A DNA stretch of 43,317 bases, from contig JAFGLN010000110.1 of NCBI GenBank assembly GCA_016928025.1, forward strand, positions 1-43,317, in the 5' to 3' direction. Every line of letters begins with the position of its first letter. The first letter of the stretch is position 1. A program made the translations under genes and the position numbers. The DNA comes from Deltaproteobacteria bacterium. Its GTDB lineage: Bacteria > Desulfobacterota > Syntrophia > Syntrophales > JAFGHS01. Positions 26,956 through 36,206 of this stretch are shown here, one piece after another. The notes under the pieces were generated by a model. That model saw only the letters and a program-made list of their open reading frames with translations, was not told the origin of the DNA and made no database searches.

Positions 26956-27498
26956 ATGGGAATGGCATTTGACGAACAATTGCTGGAAAACATCCGGTCG
27001 CTGAAACTGCTCATCCTGGATGTCGATGGGGTCTTGACCGACGGTAAGGTTATCCTGGACGATACGGGGCGGGAGATAAAACATTTCGATGTCAGAGACG
27101 GGCATGGACTGAAAATGCTGATGCGATACGGTATCGAAGTCGTTTTTCTGACAGGGAGGCGCTCGTCGGTTGTAGAATATCGGGCCTGTGATTTAGGTGT
27201 CGTTGAGGTGTATCAAGGGGTAAAAAATAAACTGGAAATGTACGATGAGATTGTTGAGAAAAAGAATATCGCCGGGGCTCAGGCGGCTTACATGGGTGAC
27301 GATATTATTGATATCCCGTTTATGCGGCGGGTGGGATTTTCCATTGCTGTTGCCGATGCCGCAAATGAAGTCAAAGAAATTGCTGATTATGTTACCGAAA
27401 AAAGCGGAGGCCGCGGTGCCGTCAGAGAAGTCTGCGACCTGATTCTTAAGCTTCAGGGCAAATGGGAGGAGGTCGCAGAAAAGTATGAACTGCCTTAA
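26956..27498 (+). CDS. kdsC: 3-deoxy-D-manno-octulosonate 8-phosphate phosphatase (KdsC)
   Basis: KdsC dephosphorylates Kdo 8-phosphate, the step after KdsA. The 180-aa product is a cap-less HAD phosphatase with motif I LDVDGVLTDG (the first Asp is the nucleophile), motif II VVFLTGRRS, and the motif IV acidic pair YMGDDIIDIPFM. The GDDIID form is typical of KdsC tetramers. The start is taken at ATG 26956. The third residue (ATG 26962) is an alternative, and the Shine-Dalgarno is weak. It lies 29 bp after kdsA. Confidence 0.94.
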   Translation: MGMAFDEQLLENIRSLKLLILDVDGVLTDGKVILDDTGREIKHFDVRDGHGLKMLMRYGIEVVFLTGRRSSVVEYRACDLGVVEVYQGVKNKLEMYDEIVEKKNIAGAQAAYMGDDIIDIPFMRRVGFSIAVADAANEVKEIADYVTEKSGGRGAVREVCDLILKLQGKWEEVAEKYELP

Positions 27499-27570
27499 AT
27501 TGTGCTATGGAACTTGATCTTTTCTTGAATCGAAGCTATAAGTGAAACTGTAATCACCAATTGATACGTT

Positions 27571-28140
27571 ATGAATTTTAAGAAAACAACAAAGATCATT
27601 CTTGGGTTTATCATATTGGCGGTTATCGTGATCTATGGCATCTTCGTGATTGAAAAGCAAAAAACGCCGGGAAACCTGTTGAAGATTCTACCGGAAAAAG
27701 TCGATTTACAGATTAAAGATGCTCGCTATACGGATGTTTCCGAATCGGGGATGAAATGGGAGATTACGGCGGACACGGCACGCTATATCAAGAAAGAAAA
27801 TGTTGCCGTATTCGATAAAATTGCGGCAAAGCTGATTACCCGAGAAGGCAAAACGTTTCTTTTGACCGGTGATCAAGGTTATTTAAATACCGATACAAAA
27901 GATATGAAAGTGTCGGGGAACGTGAAGATTGTATCGCACAATGGCGATTCTTTCAGGACGGATTGTCTGGATTATTCAAATAAAGAACAAAAATTTCAAA
28001 CGGAAGCATCCGTCAAAATGGAAAATCGCCTGTTAACAATTACAGGCAAAGGGATGGTCCTGTCGCTGACCGACGAAAAATTGGCCCTGATTTCGGATGT
28101 AAAAGCCGAAATCAGGTATAATGAACAAACGGTATTTTAA
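27571..28140 (+). CDS. lptC: LPS export system protein LptC
   Basis: LptC is the bitopic inner-membrane protein that passes LPS from the LptBFG transporter to LptA. The 189-aa product has one membrane helix (about 8-27, IILGFIILAVIVIYGIFVI) and a periplasmic beta-jellyroll with the LptC family blocks GMKWEITADTARYIKKENV and LTGDQGYLNTDTKDMKVSGNV. Its stop overlaps the lptA start by one base (TAATG). The order lptC-lptA-lptB-rpoN is the standard one. Confidence 0.9.
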   Translation: MNFKKTTKIILGFIILAVIVIYGIFVIEKQKTPGNLLKILPEKVDLQIKDARYTDVSESGMKWEITADTARYIKKENVAVFDKIAAKLITREGKTFLLTGDQGYLNTDTKDMKVSGNVKIVSHNGDSFRTDCLDYSNKEQKFQTEASVKMENRLLTITGKGMVLSLTDEKLALISDVKAEIRYNEQTVF

Positions 28141-28697
28141 TGAAAATAAGGACGGTTTTGATCGGATTTTTGTTTTTGGGGCTGATTGTCTATCCTAAAA
28201 GTGTTGTTGCCGAAGACTTCAGTTTATCTGAAACAAAGGCGATTGAGAATGACACGCATGTTGAAATTACATCCGACCGCCTGGATGCCTATCATGAAAA
28301 AAGGCTTGTTGTCTTTTCGGGAAATGCCGTGGCTACTCAGGGCGATATAATGATCAAGGCCGACAAGATATTAATTTATTACAAAAAAAATCAGGAGGAT
28401 CCTGAAAGCGAAGGTTCAACGGGCAAGAAGCACGGGGTCGATTTTGAGAAAATTGAAGCCAAAGGTCACGTAACGGTTATCCAGGGTGATCGAGTCGTTT
28501 CCGGGGATGACGCCGTTTACGATGATGATGCGAAAAAAATTGCGATGACGGGAAATGCCGTGATGCGTGAAGGAAACAACATCATCCATGGTGAAACCAT
28601 CGTGGTCTATTTCAAAGAAAACAGAGGCGTTGTCGAGGGTGCTGAAAATAAACGGGTAAAAGCAACAATATATCCTGAGAAGATGGAGGAAGAATAG
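28140..28697 (+). CDS. lptA: LPS transport periplasmic protein LptA
   Basis: LptA forms the periplasmic bridge for LPS. The 185-aa preprotein has a signal peptide of about 24 residues (MKIRTVLIGFLFLGLIVYP... cleaved near VVA/ED). The OstA-type repeats are ITSDRLDAYHEKRLVVFSGN, GDIMIKADKILIYY and GNAVMREGNNIIHGETIVVYF. A charged insertion NQEDPESEGSTGKKHG (about 86-101) interrupts the jellyroll, which may be a flexible loop. It is coupled to lptC by a one-base overlap. Confidence 0.92.
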   Translation: MKIRTVLIGFLFLGLIVYPKSVVAEDFSLSETKAIENDTHVEITSDRLDAYHEKRLVVFSGNAVATQGDIMIKADKILIYYKKNQEDPESEGSTGKKHGVDFEKIEAKGHVTVIQGDRVVSGDDAVYDDDAKKIAMTGNAVMREGNNIIHGETIVVYFKENRGVVEGAENKRVKATIYPEKMEEE

Positions 28698-28756
28698 CCG
28701 GATCTTGAATGGGGTATGGTTCCACCCCTATCGACAGAGGTCAGGGCGGATAATTC

Positions 28757-29479
28757 ATGGGGAAATTATTAGCAACGGGTCTGATAAAAATTTACGGGGG
28801 GCGACGGGTCGTCAATGAGATTGAAATTCAGACGAATCCCGGCGAAGTTGTCGGTCTTTTGGGACCGAACGGCGCCGGTAAGACCACCACATTTTATATG
28901 ATTGTCGGGCTGGTTCATCCCGATGGCGGCAGCGTTTATTTAAACGGGGAAGACATCGGCAGATGTCCCATGTACATGAGGGCCAGAAAGGGCTTGAGCT
29001 ATCTTCCGCAAGAACCGTCAATATTCAGGAAGTTGACCGTTGAAGAAAATATCATGGCCATCCTGGAAATGGTTGATATGGAAGACGACCAGCGAAAAAA
29101 GCGTCTGGAAGAACTGCTTGCGGAACTCGATTTGTCTCAACTCGCAAAAAGCAAGGCGTATTCCCTGTCTGGTGGAGAGAGAAGACGGGTCGAAATCACC
29201 AGATCCCTTGTAACATCGCCGAAATATATTTTGCTGGATGAACCGTTTGCCGGGATTGATCCCCTGGCGATTGCCGATATCCAGAACATCATATCCAAGC
29301 TTAAGGCGAAAGGGATCGGTGTCGTCATCTCGGATCATAATGTCCGGGAGACGCTTTCCACTTGCGACAGGGCTTACATCATCAACGAGGGGGCCATTCT
29401 CGTTGAGGGCAATCCCGAAGAGATCGCAAATTGCGAGGTGGCCAGAAAAATATACTTTGGCGAGAATTTCAGCTTCTGA
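28757..29479 (+). CDS. lptB: LPS export ABC transporter ATP-binding protein LptB
   Basis: LptB powers LPS extraction from the inner membrane together with LptF/LptG, which are not in this window. The 240-aa ATPase has Walker [10 protein letters not shown] (36-44), signature [11 protein letters not shown], Walker [16 protein letters not shown] and the switch histidine in [18 protein letters not shown] and the VISDHNVRE stretch are typical of LptB rather than amino-acid LivF/G proteins. It is followed by rpoN, as in most proteobacteria. Confidence 0.97.
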   Translation: MGKLLATGLIKIYGGRRVVNEIEIQTNPGEVVGLLGPNGAGKTTTFYMIVGLVHPDGGSVYLNGEDIGRCPMYMRARKGLSYLPQEPSIFRKLTVEENIMAILEMVDMEDDQRKKRLEELLAELDLSQLAKSKAYSLSGGERRRVEITRSLVTSPKYILLDEPFAGIDPLAIADIQNIISKLKAKGIGVVISDHNVRETLSTCDRAYIINEGAILVEGNPEEIANCEVARKIYFGENFSF

Positions 29480-29558
29480 AAAAAGGGTGCAATCAAATGA
29501 ATCGTGGCATAATAAAAAATTTTTCGAAGAAAAATAATGTATTAAAGAAACATGTAAG

Positions 29559-31022
29559 ATGGCACTGGAATTAAAACAAAGCCTAAAACTGAGCCAGCAA
29601 TTGATCATGACGCCGCAACTGCAGCAGGCGATCAAGCTGCTCCAGCTTTCCCGGCTGGAGATGGTCGATATGATCAATCAGGAACTTCAGGAAAATCCTC
29701 TTTTGGAAGAAGCGACGTCCGAAGATGAGAGGGAAAAGACCATCGAACCTGATACGGATGATCGACCGTCTATGGACATGGAGGACGTGAAGGTTGTCGA
29801 CCGGACGGAGGAATTAACGGGAGAAGGAGACGGTAGAGAGGACTTTGATTGGGACAATTATCTGGAAGACTACAGTACCACCGGCACAAATTATGGCAGA
29901 ACCGACGGGGAAGCACCGACCTGGGATAATGTATTGACGGCCAGGGCGACATTAACGGACCATCTGATGTGGCAGCTTAAGCTTTCGCACTTTAATCATC
30001 GTGAGATGGAAGTGGGAGAGCAGATTATCGGTAACCTGGATGAGAGTGGTTATTTGAAGGCAACCCTCAAGGAAATAGCCGATCAACTAAATGTGACCGA
30101 AGAGGATGTCGAAGGCGTGCTCATAAAGGTTCAGGAATTCGATCCGGCGGGTGTTGCCGCCCGGGATCTACCGGAATGTCTCCTGCTTCAGGCAAAATTT
30201 CTCGGGATTTTGAACGCTGTGAATGAAACCATCATTAAAGAACACCTCAAGAGCCTCGAAGTTAAGAATTATAATCACATCGCCAAAGCTCTGAAAATTC
30301 CCCTCGCTGATGTTTTACAAGCCGTTATGTTGATCAGCCGTTTAGACCCCAAACCGGGCGAGGTTTATAATGACGAAAGAATTCAGGCGATCATTCCGGA
30401 TGTCTATGTGTTCAAATCCGGCGATGAATATAAAATCGTCCTTAATGACGAAAACCTGCCGCAACTGAGGATCAGCAATTTTTACCGGGAAATTATGGCT
30501 AATCTCAAGAGTGATCCCAATGCCGAGGTCAGTAAGAAGTATATTAAAGAGAGGGTACAGTCGGCATCATGGTTTATCAAAAGTATTCAACAGAGACAGA
30601 GAACCATTTACAATGTTTCGGAAAGCATCGTAAAATTTCAAAGAGATTTCTTTGATCATGGGATCAGTCATTTGAAACCGCTGGTGCTGCGGGATATTGC
30701 CGATGATGTGGAAATGCATGAATCGACGATCAGCAGGGTGGTTACCAATAAATATATGCATACGCCGCGAGGCATTTTCGAACTGAAGTATTTTTTCAGC
30801 AGCAGTATTCAAAAAACAAGTGGAGACACGATCGCGTCTAAAAGCGTGAAGGAAGAAATAAAGAAAATCGTTGCGGCGGAAGACTCTAAAAAACCATACA
30901 GCGACAACAAGATTGTTGAGTTACTGGAAAAAGCCGGTATTTCCATTGCGAGAAGGACGGTGGCCAAATACAGAGACATGTTGGGTATCCTGCCCGCGTC
31001 CAAAAGAAAGGAATATTTTTAA
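29559..31022 (+). CDS. rpoN: RNA polymerase sigma-54 factor
   Basis: RpoN directs polymerase to -24/-12 promoters that need an ATPase activator. The 487-aa protein has region I LKQSLKLSQQLIMTPQLQQAIKLLQLS (activator interaction, residues 5-31), an acidic region II (about 50-110), the core-binding domain, the helix-turn-helix MHESTISRVVTNKY, and the RpoN box ARRTVAKYRDML near the C-terminus that reads the -24 element. All regions are intact. A sigma-54 promoter for pilA is visible in the same window. Confidence 0.98.
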   Translation: MALELKQSLKLSQQLIMTPQLQQAIKLLQLSRLEMVDMINQELQENPLLEEATSEDEREKTIEPDTDDRPSMDMEDVKVVDRTEELTGEGDGREDFDWDNYLEDYSTTGTNYGRTDGEAPTWDNVLTARATLTDHLMWQLKLSHFNHREMEVGEQIIGNLDESGYLKATLKEIADQLNVTEEDVEGVLIKVQEFDPAGVAARDLPECLLLQAKFLGILNAVNETIIKEHLKSLEVKNYNHIAKALKIPLADVLQAVMLISRLDPKPGEVYNDERIQAIIPDVYVFKSGDEYKIVLNDENLPQLRISNFYREIMANLKSDPNAEVSKKYIKERVQSASWFIKSIQQRQRTIYNVSESIVKFQRDFFDHGISHLKPLVLRDIADDVEMHESTISRVVTNKYMHTPRGIFELKYFFSSSIQKTSGDTIASKSVKEEIKKIVAAEDSKKPYSDNKIVELLEKAGISIARRTVAKYRDMLGILPASKRKEYF

Positions 31023-31033
31023 AGAAAAAACGT

Positions 31034-31062
31034 TTGACAAGCGTAAGCGATATCATTATAAA
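31034..31062 (+). promoter_or_regulatory. sigma-70 type promoter upstream of hpf
   Basis: TTGACA (31034-31039) and TATAAA (31057-31062) are separated by 17 bp, starting 12 bp after the rpoN stop and about 110 bp upstream of hpf. The hpf-ptsN-hprK-rapZ genes can thus be expressed independently of rpoN. Confidence 0.75.
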
Positions 31063-31170
31063 AGCACCTTTTCGCATTTTTCTTCTGGCAAAACCCGATG
31101 TGTAGACAACGAACAGGGCGGCAAGTGAGGAAAGGCGGATCAGGACGCTACTCTTACAGGAGGAAAGGAC

Positions 31171-31710
31171 ATGAATGTATCTGTAACCTTTAGAAGCACG
31201 GAAGGGGAGGATTGGCAAAAGGAATACATCGAAGAGAGGCTCAAGAAGCTTAAAAAATATATAGATAATCCCATTGATGCGCGTGTTGTTCTTTCGGTGG
31301 AAAAATTTCGAAATGTCGCGGAGGTTAATATCACGGCGACCGGATTAAATATTAACAGCAAGGAAGAGGATAAAGATATCCATCTGGCCATTGATAATGC
31401 GATTGAAAAAATCGAAAGGCAGATTAAAAAACACAAAGAAAAGATTCGAGGACACAAGACGAACAATAACCGGGTGGAGGAGATCATACCGGGAGAAGTG
31501 TTCTCCGAAGAAACGGAAGACACCCTATACGCAAAATTGGCGGAAACGAAGAAACTGGTGTTGCAACCCATGTCCATTGATGATGCCGTGATGGAAATGG
31601 AATCGACAAAGAACCTGTTTATTATTTATCGGGATTCAGCGACGGAAAATGTCAGCCTGATATATCGTCGTGATGACGGCAAATATTCGCTCATTGAGAC
31701 AAACGGATGA
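31171..31710 (+). CDS. hpf: ribosome hibernation promoting factor, long form
   Basis: Long HPF shuts down ribosomes in stationary phase and dimerises them into 100S particles. The 179-aa product has the N-terminal ribosome-binding domain (1-100, MNVSVTFRSTEG..., with the basic IDNAIEKIERQIKKHKEKI helix), a linker, and the C-terminal dimerisation domain (about 120-175) with VLQPMSIDDAVMEME, FIIYRDS and VSLIYRRDDGKYSLIE. ACAGGAGG lies nine bases before the ATG. It has its own promoter and precedes ptsN. Confidence 0.95.
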   Translation: MNVSVTFRSTEGEDWQKEYIEERLKKLKKYIDNPIDARVVLSVEKFRNVAEVNITATGLNINSKEEDKDIHLAIDNAIEKIERQIKKHKEKIRGHKTNNNRVEEIIPGEVFSEETEDTLYAKLAETKKLVLQPMSIDDAVMEMESTKNLFIIYRDSATENVSLIYRRDDGKYSLIETNG

Positions 31711-31725
31711 TTGTTGGAGTTTTTC

Positions 31726-32187
31726 ATGAATATAGTCAGTATGTTACAAAAGGAATTTGTTATCGAGAATTTAAAGGCAAAAAATAAGAGAGATGTTCTT
31801 GCCGAATTATCGGGTATCTTTTTAAAGGCCTATAAAAACCTCGATAACGAGGCGGTTTTGGATGCTTTGCTGGAAAGAGAAAAATTGGGCAGCACCTGTA
31901 TTGGTGAGGGTATTGCCATACCCCATGGAAAACTCGGCAGTCTCGATAATCTGATCGCAGCCTTTGGCAGAAGTGAAGAAGGGATTGAATTTAACGCCCT
32001 GGATGGCAAGCCGGTCCATATCTTTTTTCTGTTAATGGCGCCGGAAAACAGTACCGGTCAGCATTTGAAGGCTTTAGCAAAAATATCACGCATGTTGAGA
32101 GATTCTGAATTCCGAAATCAGCTGATGGAAGCAAAATCCCAGGATGAATTGTACAAGATCATCAAGCAAAAGGATGAAACGTGTTGA
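31726..32187 (+). CDS. ptsN: nitrogen-PTS-type EIIA protein PtsN
   Basis: PtsN is the phospho-accepting regulatory end of a nitrogen PTS chain. The 153-aa protein has a fructose/mannitol EIIA-2 domain with the phosphorylation site His67 in STCIGEGIAIPHGKL, then VHIFFLLMAPEN and LKALAKISRMLRD. The start is ATG 31726, six bases after GGAG. The frame extends 15 bases upstream to TTG without a site. Its upstream phosphoryl donors (PtsP/PtsI and HPr) are not in this window. It lies between hpf and hprK. Confidence 0.93.
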   Translation: MNIVSMLQKEFVIENLKAKNKRDVLAELSGIFLKAYKNLDNEAVLDALLEREKLGSTCIGEGIAIPHGKLGSLDNLIAAFGRSEEGIEFNALDGKPVHIFFLLMAPENSTGQHLKALAKISRMLRDSEFRNQLMEAKSQDELYKIIKQKDETC

Positions 32188-32226
32188 CGGTTTCCGCTTA
32201 CAAGCTTGATCATTTTGATGATGGTT

Positions 32227-33075
32227 ATGACGATCAACGACCTGATTGCAGATCATAGAGGAAAACTGGGCATCAGGCGGATATGGGCGAGCGGGACGGG
32301 TGTCTTGAAGAAGTTGGCGGATGTGAAAGTCCAAATTTGCACCAATCCCAGTGAATTACTGAATCATCTCGTTTATCAAACGCCGCTGATCATCAACAGA
32401 ACTTGTATGGTTCAACTTAAATCATCCTCACCGTTGATACGCCGTCGCGTTTTGCAAAACATTAAATATTGGGGAATTCCCTGGTTAGCTCTTAGCGATT
32501 CCCTGGAAATTCCGGATGATTTTAAACGCTTTTCAGAGATCCATCACGTACCGATAGTCAGTTCCCTATACGATGAACACCTTTTAGAAAGTCGGATTTT
32601 AGGTCTCCTGCGGGAGAAGATCGAACAGGTTGTGACGATTTATGGCGTCCTGGTTGATTACAAAGGGGCCGGCCTTTTGATTAGAGGAGAAAGCGATGTT
32701 GGAAAAACGCGGCTGGCGGTTTGTTTGATCGGGCGGGGATATCGCTGGGTTGCTGATGATGTTGTCGAAATTGAAAAAAGAGCGGAAAACGTTTTGTGTG
32801 GACGCCCCCATCGACGTGTGGCAAACCTCTTGGAATGGAAGCCTTTCGGCATTGTCAATGTCGTGGATTTATTCGGGACGGAATCTGTTTGCCGAGAGAC
32901 CTTGATGACCATGATCCTGGATTTAGCAAAAACTCCTTTCAAGGAAGACGCTACGGTGAAAGCCAAAAATACTTATTCGATTATGGGCGTTGAGCTTCCC
33001 GTTGTAAAAGTGGCCGTTTCCGATGATATTTCCGCTATAGCCGACCATATCCAGTCTTGCCGGAGCGCTGCTTAA
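32227..33075 (+). CDS. hprK: HPr kinase/phosphorylase homologue with altered catalytic motifs
   Basis: HprK normally phosphorylates or dephosphorylates HPr on Ser46. This protein of about 282 aa has the family N-terminal domain (TINDLIADHRGKLGIRRI) and kinase domain, but key elements differ. The usual HGVLVDV His is Tyr139 (IYGVLVDYKG). Walker A is GESDVGKT (154-161) rather than GDSGxGKS. The signature LEVRGLGIINV reads LEWKPFGIVNV. The C-terminal basic tail is absent. VADDVVEI is kept. ATGs at 32218 and 32221 and TTG 32206 are alternative starts, and none has a strong site. It may be a sensor or an inactive paralogue, and HPr is not visible in the window. Confidence 0.85.
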   Translation: MTINDLIADHRGKLGIRRIWASGTGVLKKLADVKVQICTNPSELLNHLVYQTPLIINRTCMVQLKSSSPLIRRRVLQNIKYWGIPWLALSDSLEIPDDFKRFSEIHHVPIVSSLYDEHLLESRILGLLREKIEQVVTIYGVLVDYKGAGLLIRGESDVGKTRLAVCLIGRGYRWVADDVVEIEKRAENVLCGRPHRRVANLLEWKPFGIVNVVDLFGTESVCRETLMTMILDLAKTPFKEDATVKAKNTYSIMGVELPVVKVAVSDDISAIADHIQSCRSAA

Positions 33076-33312
33076 GGGGGAGACCCTCAATCGGCCGTGA
33101 AAGGAAAACGAGCTCTTTTTTCCCCGTTCTTTAATCATCATCTATTCCGGGACAAAAGTGAAAAATAAGTTGCTGATAGAGTATGGGTATGTCAATCTTG
33201 ACGAAGCCTCAAATCAACCAGGCGGTCGAGAGTTCCAAATAAGTTGATGACTGCGGGGAAAAATGGTCGTGGTCGTCTGTTGCGAGGGGACGGCGAAGGA
33301 AGAAGGTGAAGC

Positions 33313-34179
33313 GTGAAAGAGCTGAAGGTTGTCGTTATTACCGGGTTGTCCGGTTCGGGTAAAAGTACGGCCCTGAGGGCACTCGAGGATGTGGGATTCT
33401 TTTGCGTCGATAATCTGCCGGTTGCGCTGCTGCCCAAATTCCTTGAGATTCAATCCGATCCGGCAAAAGATATATCGCAGGTCGCCATGGTCATGGATCT
33501 GCGGGAAAAGAGCTTTCTGGAAAAATACGCACGGATTTTCTCCAAAATGAGGGAGAAAGGCTATAATATTGAAATATTGTTTGTTGACTCCAGCGACGAG
33601 GCTTTGGTTCGACGTTTCAGTGAAACCAGAAGGCGGCACCCTCTTTCCGTTAAAGGATCGGTCATGGAAGGGATCCGGCTTGAGCGGGAACGTTTGGCGC
33701 CTCTTAAAAAAATGGCCGATAAAACGATCGATACAACATCCTATAACGTGCATCAGCTCAAGGATGCGGTTCAGCGTTATTTTCTTGCTGCTTCCCGGAC
33801 AAAAAAACTGGTGATTAATATAACGTCTTTTGGATATCGCAATGGCCTGCCCGTCGATGCCGATCTTGTTCTGGATGTCCGATTTCTTCCCAATCCCCAC
33901 TTTGTGCCCGACCTCCGACCTTTTGACGGCCATCAGCAACAGGTCCGTGATTACGTTCTGGGATCGAAAGAAAGTGATGCGTTCATCGATAAATTATTTG
34001 ATTTGATGGAATTTCTAATTCCCCTTTATGAAAAGGAAGGAAAAACAAACATCAATGTCGCCGTTGGTTGTACGGGCGGACGGCATCGATCGGTCGTCGT
34101 GGCCAATTGTCTCGGAGGGCATTTTGCCGACAAAGAATATATCGTCAACATCAATCATCGTGATATCGGTAAGAGCTGA
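33313..34179 (+). CDS. rapZ: RNase adapter protein RapZ
   Basis: RapZ binds glucosamine-6-phosphate and regulatory RNAs, and has an N-terminal P-loop domain of uncertain activity. The 288-aa product has Walker A GLSGSGKS (10-17), [11 protein letters not shown], the RRHPL block and the C-terminal [16 protein letters not shown] phosphatase-like motif. The start is GTG 33313, with AAGGTGAAGC upstream. It closes the hpf-ptsN-hprK-rapZ group. The 237-bp gap after hprK has no clear gene, and no ptsH follows. Confidence 0.95.
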   Translation: MKELKVVVITGLSGSGKSTALRALEDVGFFCVDNLPVALLPKFLEIQSDPAKDISQVAMVMDLREKSFLEKYARIFSKMREKGYNIEILFVDSSDEALVRRFSETRRRHPLSVKGSVMEGIRLERERLAPLKKMADKTIDTTSYNVHQLKDAVQRYFLAASRTKKLVINITSFGYRNGLPVDADLVLDVRFLPNPHFVPDLRPFDGHQQQVRDYVLGSKESDAFIDKLFDLMEFLIPLYEKEGKTNINVAVGCTGGRHRSVVVANCLGGHFADKEYIVNINHRDIGKS

Positions 34180-34208
34180 TACTGGTTTCTCTTCCATTTT
34201 TTAGGAGT

Positions 34209-34234
34209 TACCTGTTTTTCAGGTATTTATTTTT
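34209..34234 (+). terminator. candidate terminator after rapZ
   Basis: TACCTG and CAGGTA (34209-34214, 34220-34225) form a 6-bp stem with a TTTTT loop, followed by TTTATTTTT. The stem is short, but the position between rapZ and the amidohydrolase gene is right. Confidence 0.45.
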
Positions 34235-34248
34235 GAAAGGGGGCAGCC

Positions 34249-35181
34249 ATGATCGTCGATGTACATTACCACAACATCATTAACATGAGTGAAAAAGCGG
34301 CCCGGGCCAATTTGCCGTTGATGATCCATATCGCCCAGGAAATGGGTGTTGAGGCGGATCCGGAATCCCTGGTTAAAACCGCCATGGAGACATGGGGAAA
34401 TCCGACGGGTGAAAAACTGATTGAAACGATGGATGTCGGGGGCATTGATGTAACCGTGGCCGTCAGTGCTGACGATTATTCAAATCCGGTCTATACAATC
34501 GAAGGGGTCAAAAGATCAAACAGGCTGCTCAGCGAGGCGGCCCAGAGATTTTCCCGCCGCATCGTTCCCTTGGCCGCCCTCGACCCGCGAAGACCTGAAG
34601 CGGTTGAACTGGCTAATCTGTATCTCGGGGATTACGGGATGCGGGGATTTAAATATCATCCCGATAACGGCTATGATCCGTCCGGACCGGAATCCTACAA
34701 AGTGCTCGAGGTGCTGGCCAAACACCAGGGCATCCTGCTTACCCATACGTCGCCCCTCTCTCCCCCGTCGCGCAGCAAATATAGCGAGCCTATGCTGTTG
34801 GCGGACATGGGTGTTGACTTTCCGGAAATTACCGTGATTGCCGCCCATATGGGCGGCTACATCAACTGGCGCCCCTGGGCGGCCCTGGCGTCTGTGCAAC
34901 CGTCGTTATATGGTGATCTGGCCATGTGGGATACGCTGGCGTACCATCAATATGATCTATTTTGCCGGGAATTGCGAACAATTATTGATTTTGTGGGTGC
35001 CGATAAAATTCTTTTCGGTTCCGATGCGCCGATTCACACCATTGTAAGGCCTATTAAGGACTGGGTTCAAACGATCCGGGAACTGCCGGAAAAAGCGCCG
35101 GCGGGAATTTACTTTACAAAAGAAGAGATAGACTTGATTCTGGGCGGCAATGCCGCCAAGATTCTCAAATTGGATCATTGA
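34249..35181 (+). CDS. amidohydrolase-2 family metal-dependent hydrolase/decarboxylase
   Basis: This 310-aa TIM-barrel protein has the amidohydrolase metal motif VDVHYHN (His6 and His8), a mid-protein His in GILLTHTSP, His in VIAAHMGGYINW, and Asp in ILFGSDAPIH. This is the pattern of amidohydrolase-2 (ACMSD/2,3-dihydroxybenzoate decarboxylase type) enzymes. GGGGGCAGCC precedes the ATG. The substrate cannot be read from the sequence. It converges on sucD with a 16-bp gap and faces the CoA-transferase/decarboxylase block, so an aromatic or keto-acid substrate is possible. Confidence 0.85.
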   Translation: MIVDVHYHNIINMSEKAARANLPLMIHIAQEMGVEADPESLVKTAMETWGNPTGEKLIETMDVGGIDVTVAVSADDYSNPVYTIEGVKRSNRLLSEAAQRFSRRIVPLAALDPRRPEAVELANLYLGDYGMRGFKYHPDNGYDPSGPESYKVLEVLAKHQGILLTHTSPLSPPSRSKYSEPMLLADMGVDFPEITVIAAHMGGYINWRPWAALASVQPSLYGDLAMWDTLAYHQYDLFCRELRTIIDFVGADKILFGSDAPIHTIVRPIKDWVQTIRELPEKAPAGIYFTKEEIDLILGGNAAKILKLDH

Positions 35182-35197
35182 TGCTCTTCAGGCTGGC

Positions 35198-36070
35198 TCA
35201 TTGGCCCAAAACAGCCGCTACGGTTTCACCGATATGAGCGGGGTTTTTGACGACGGTGATGCCGGCGTCTTTCAGAATACGCATTTTCGATTCGGCGTCG
35301 CCGACGCCGCGGGAAACAATAGCGCCCGCGTGCCCCATCCGTCTGCCGGGCGGCGCCGTAACGCCGGCGACGAAGGCGACGAGGGGTTTTTTCATATGGT
35401 TGCTGTGATATTGGGCGGCGTCCTCCTCGGCCCGACCGCCGATTTCGCCGATCATCACGACGGCATCCGTGTCTTTGTCTTTTTCAAACATTTCCAGTAA
35501 ATCGAGATAATTCAATCCGATGATGGGGTCTCCGCCGATACCGACACAAGTCGATTGGCCGATGCCTCTCTTGGTCAGTTGATCCACGACCTCGTAGGTC
35601 AGGGTGCCACTGCGCGAGATGACACCGACCCGCCCTTTCTTGTGAATATAGCCTGCCATGACACCGATCTTACATTTGTCGGGGCTGATAATCCCCGCCG
35701 TATTCGGACCGATAAGGAGGGTCTGCTTACCCTTCATGTATTGGTGGACCGTAATCATATCCAGTGTGGGAATGCCTTCGGTGAGACAGACCACGAGACC
35801 GATCCCCGCTTCCGCCGCTTCCATGATGGCATCGGCCGCGAAAGGCGGGGGGACGAAGATGGCGGCGGCGTTGGCGCCCGTTTCTCGAACGGCTCCCCTG
35901 ACCGCATTAAAGATCGGTATCCCATCCAGATTTTGTCCCCCTTTGCCGGGTGTAACGCCGGCAACGACCTTTGTTCCATATTCTACCATTTGTTTTGTAT
36001 GAAACCGGCCTTCCTGTCCGGTGATGCCCTGCACCACGACCTTTGTTTTTTTGTTAACGATAATGCTCAT
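35198..36070 (-). CDS. sucD: succinyl-CoA ligase (ADP-forming) alpha subunit
   Basis: SucD carries the phosphohistidine and CoA-binding domain of succinyl-CoA synthetase, which makes ATP from succinyl-CoA or the reverse. The 290-aa product has [14 protein letters not shown] near the start, [23 protein letters not shown] and the phospho-His247 in [12 protein letters not shown] use ATG 36070, after GAGG. The longer frame from 36139 adds 23 unrelated residues. It lies 136 bp after sucC with a GC-rich hairpin between them. The related malate-CoA ligase subunit is an alternative. Confidence 0.94.
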   Translation of the reverse strand: MSIIVNKKTKVVVQGITGQEGRFHTKQMVEYGTKVVAGVTPGKGGQNLDGIPIFNAVRGAVRETGANAAAIFVPPPFAADAIMEAAEAGIGLVVCLTEGIPTLDMITVHQYMKGKQTLLIGPNTAGIISPDKCKIGVMAGYIHKKGRVGVISRSGTLTYEVVDQLTKRGIGQSTCVGIGGDPIIGLNYLDLLEMFEKDKDTDAVVMIGEIGGRAEEDAAQYHSNHMKKPLVAFVAGVTAPPGRRMGHAGAIVSRGVGDAESKMRILKDAGITVVKNPAHIGETVAAVLGQ

Positions 36071-36142
36071 GAGCGCCTCATTTATCATAAATTGTCGTGA
36101 AGTCTTAATCGTTGAAGATTTCCCGCGATCCGGCTCCATTAG

Positions 36143-36163
36143 GCGGGGCCGGTAACGGCCCGC
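36143..36163 (-). other. GC-rich hairpin between sucC and sucD
   Basis: GCGGGGCCG and CGGCCCGC (36143-36151, 36156-36163) pair through 8 bp with one bulged base around a 4-nt loop. No T-run follows on the minus strand. It sits in the 136-bp sucC-sucD gap, unusually long for this pair, and may slow transcription or protect an mRNA end. Confidence 0.5.
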
Positions 36164-36206
36164 TTGTTGTTACCCAAGGCTTAGAGTAATAGTCCATCGC
36201 CTATTC

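Noticed and set aside
33183-33242. 19-codon frame between hprK and rapZ
   Set aside because: It is short with only a weak ribosome-binding site. It may be a chance frame in a 237-bp gap with no other features.
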